Of a stretch of 5,658 bases of DNA, positions 5,642 through 5,658 are shown piece after piece (position 1 is the first letter of the stretch; every line of letters begins with the position of its first letter). The DNA comes from an uncultured Bacteroides sp. (GTDB taxonomy: Bacteria > Bacteroidota > Bacteroidia > Bacteroidales > Bacteroidaceae). Below the pieces are notes generated by a model, which was not told the DNA's origin, did not search any database, and saw nothing but the letters and a program-made list of their open reading frames with translations. Where the stretch lies: assembly GCA_900544675.1 (NCBI GenBank), contig UQVZ01000079.1, positions 1 to 5,658 on the forward strand. Reading direction: 5' to 3'. Position numbers and translations under genes: made by a program.

Positions 5642-5658
5642 ATCAGTTGATGTTTTTT

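Noticed and set aside
4800..5658. Possible CRISPR array or complete insertion sequence
   Set aside because: The repeats are irregular, with no equal spacers, and there is no transposase or cas-like coding sequence in the window.

Overview
The window reads as chromosomal DNA of a Bacteroidales bacterium (Bacteroides or a close relative). The basis is three near-perfect Bacteroidetes-type promoters (TTTG, a 19-20 base spacer, then TAnnTTTG or a one-base variant), the lack of a Shine-Dalgarno sequence before two of the three protein genes, and protein sequences that look like Bacteroidetes versions of their families. Genus and species cannot be fixed by eye.

Layout from left to right. Bases 1-50 are the 5' two thirds of a tRNA-Val(UAC) on the minus strand, cut by the window edge, with its own promoter at 77-107. 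Bases 51-313 hold no convincing protein gene but carry a perfect 13-bp-arm palindrome of the GTAGAGACG type. trpS (tryptophanyl-tRNA synthetase) runs leftward from 1408 to 314. A 166-base spacer carries two divergent promoters whose elements interleave. carB (carbamoyl-phosphate synthase large subunit) runs rightward from 1575 to 4799. Then come 186 bases of nested repeats and hairpins, ending 2 bases short of the stop codon of a convergent minus-strand gene (4986-5435). That gene encodes a 149-residue RhuM/PLD-like mosaic protein that looks like an internal-deletion derivative. The last 220 bases are A+T-rich and end in short tandem repeats.

Functionally, trpS and the tRNA serve translation, and carB supplies carbamoyl phosphate for pyrimidines and arginine. 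No glutaminase partner (carA) is visible, so carB is physically separate from it here. The most interesting observation is that this CarB reads much more like animal CPS1/CAD synthetases than E. coli CarB, including a CPS1-like effector domain. The other points are the shrunken RhuM-like gene with a 25-base palindrome inside it, and the composite inverted repeat between the two convergent genes. I saw no CRISPR array, intact transposon, or clear multi-gene defence system.
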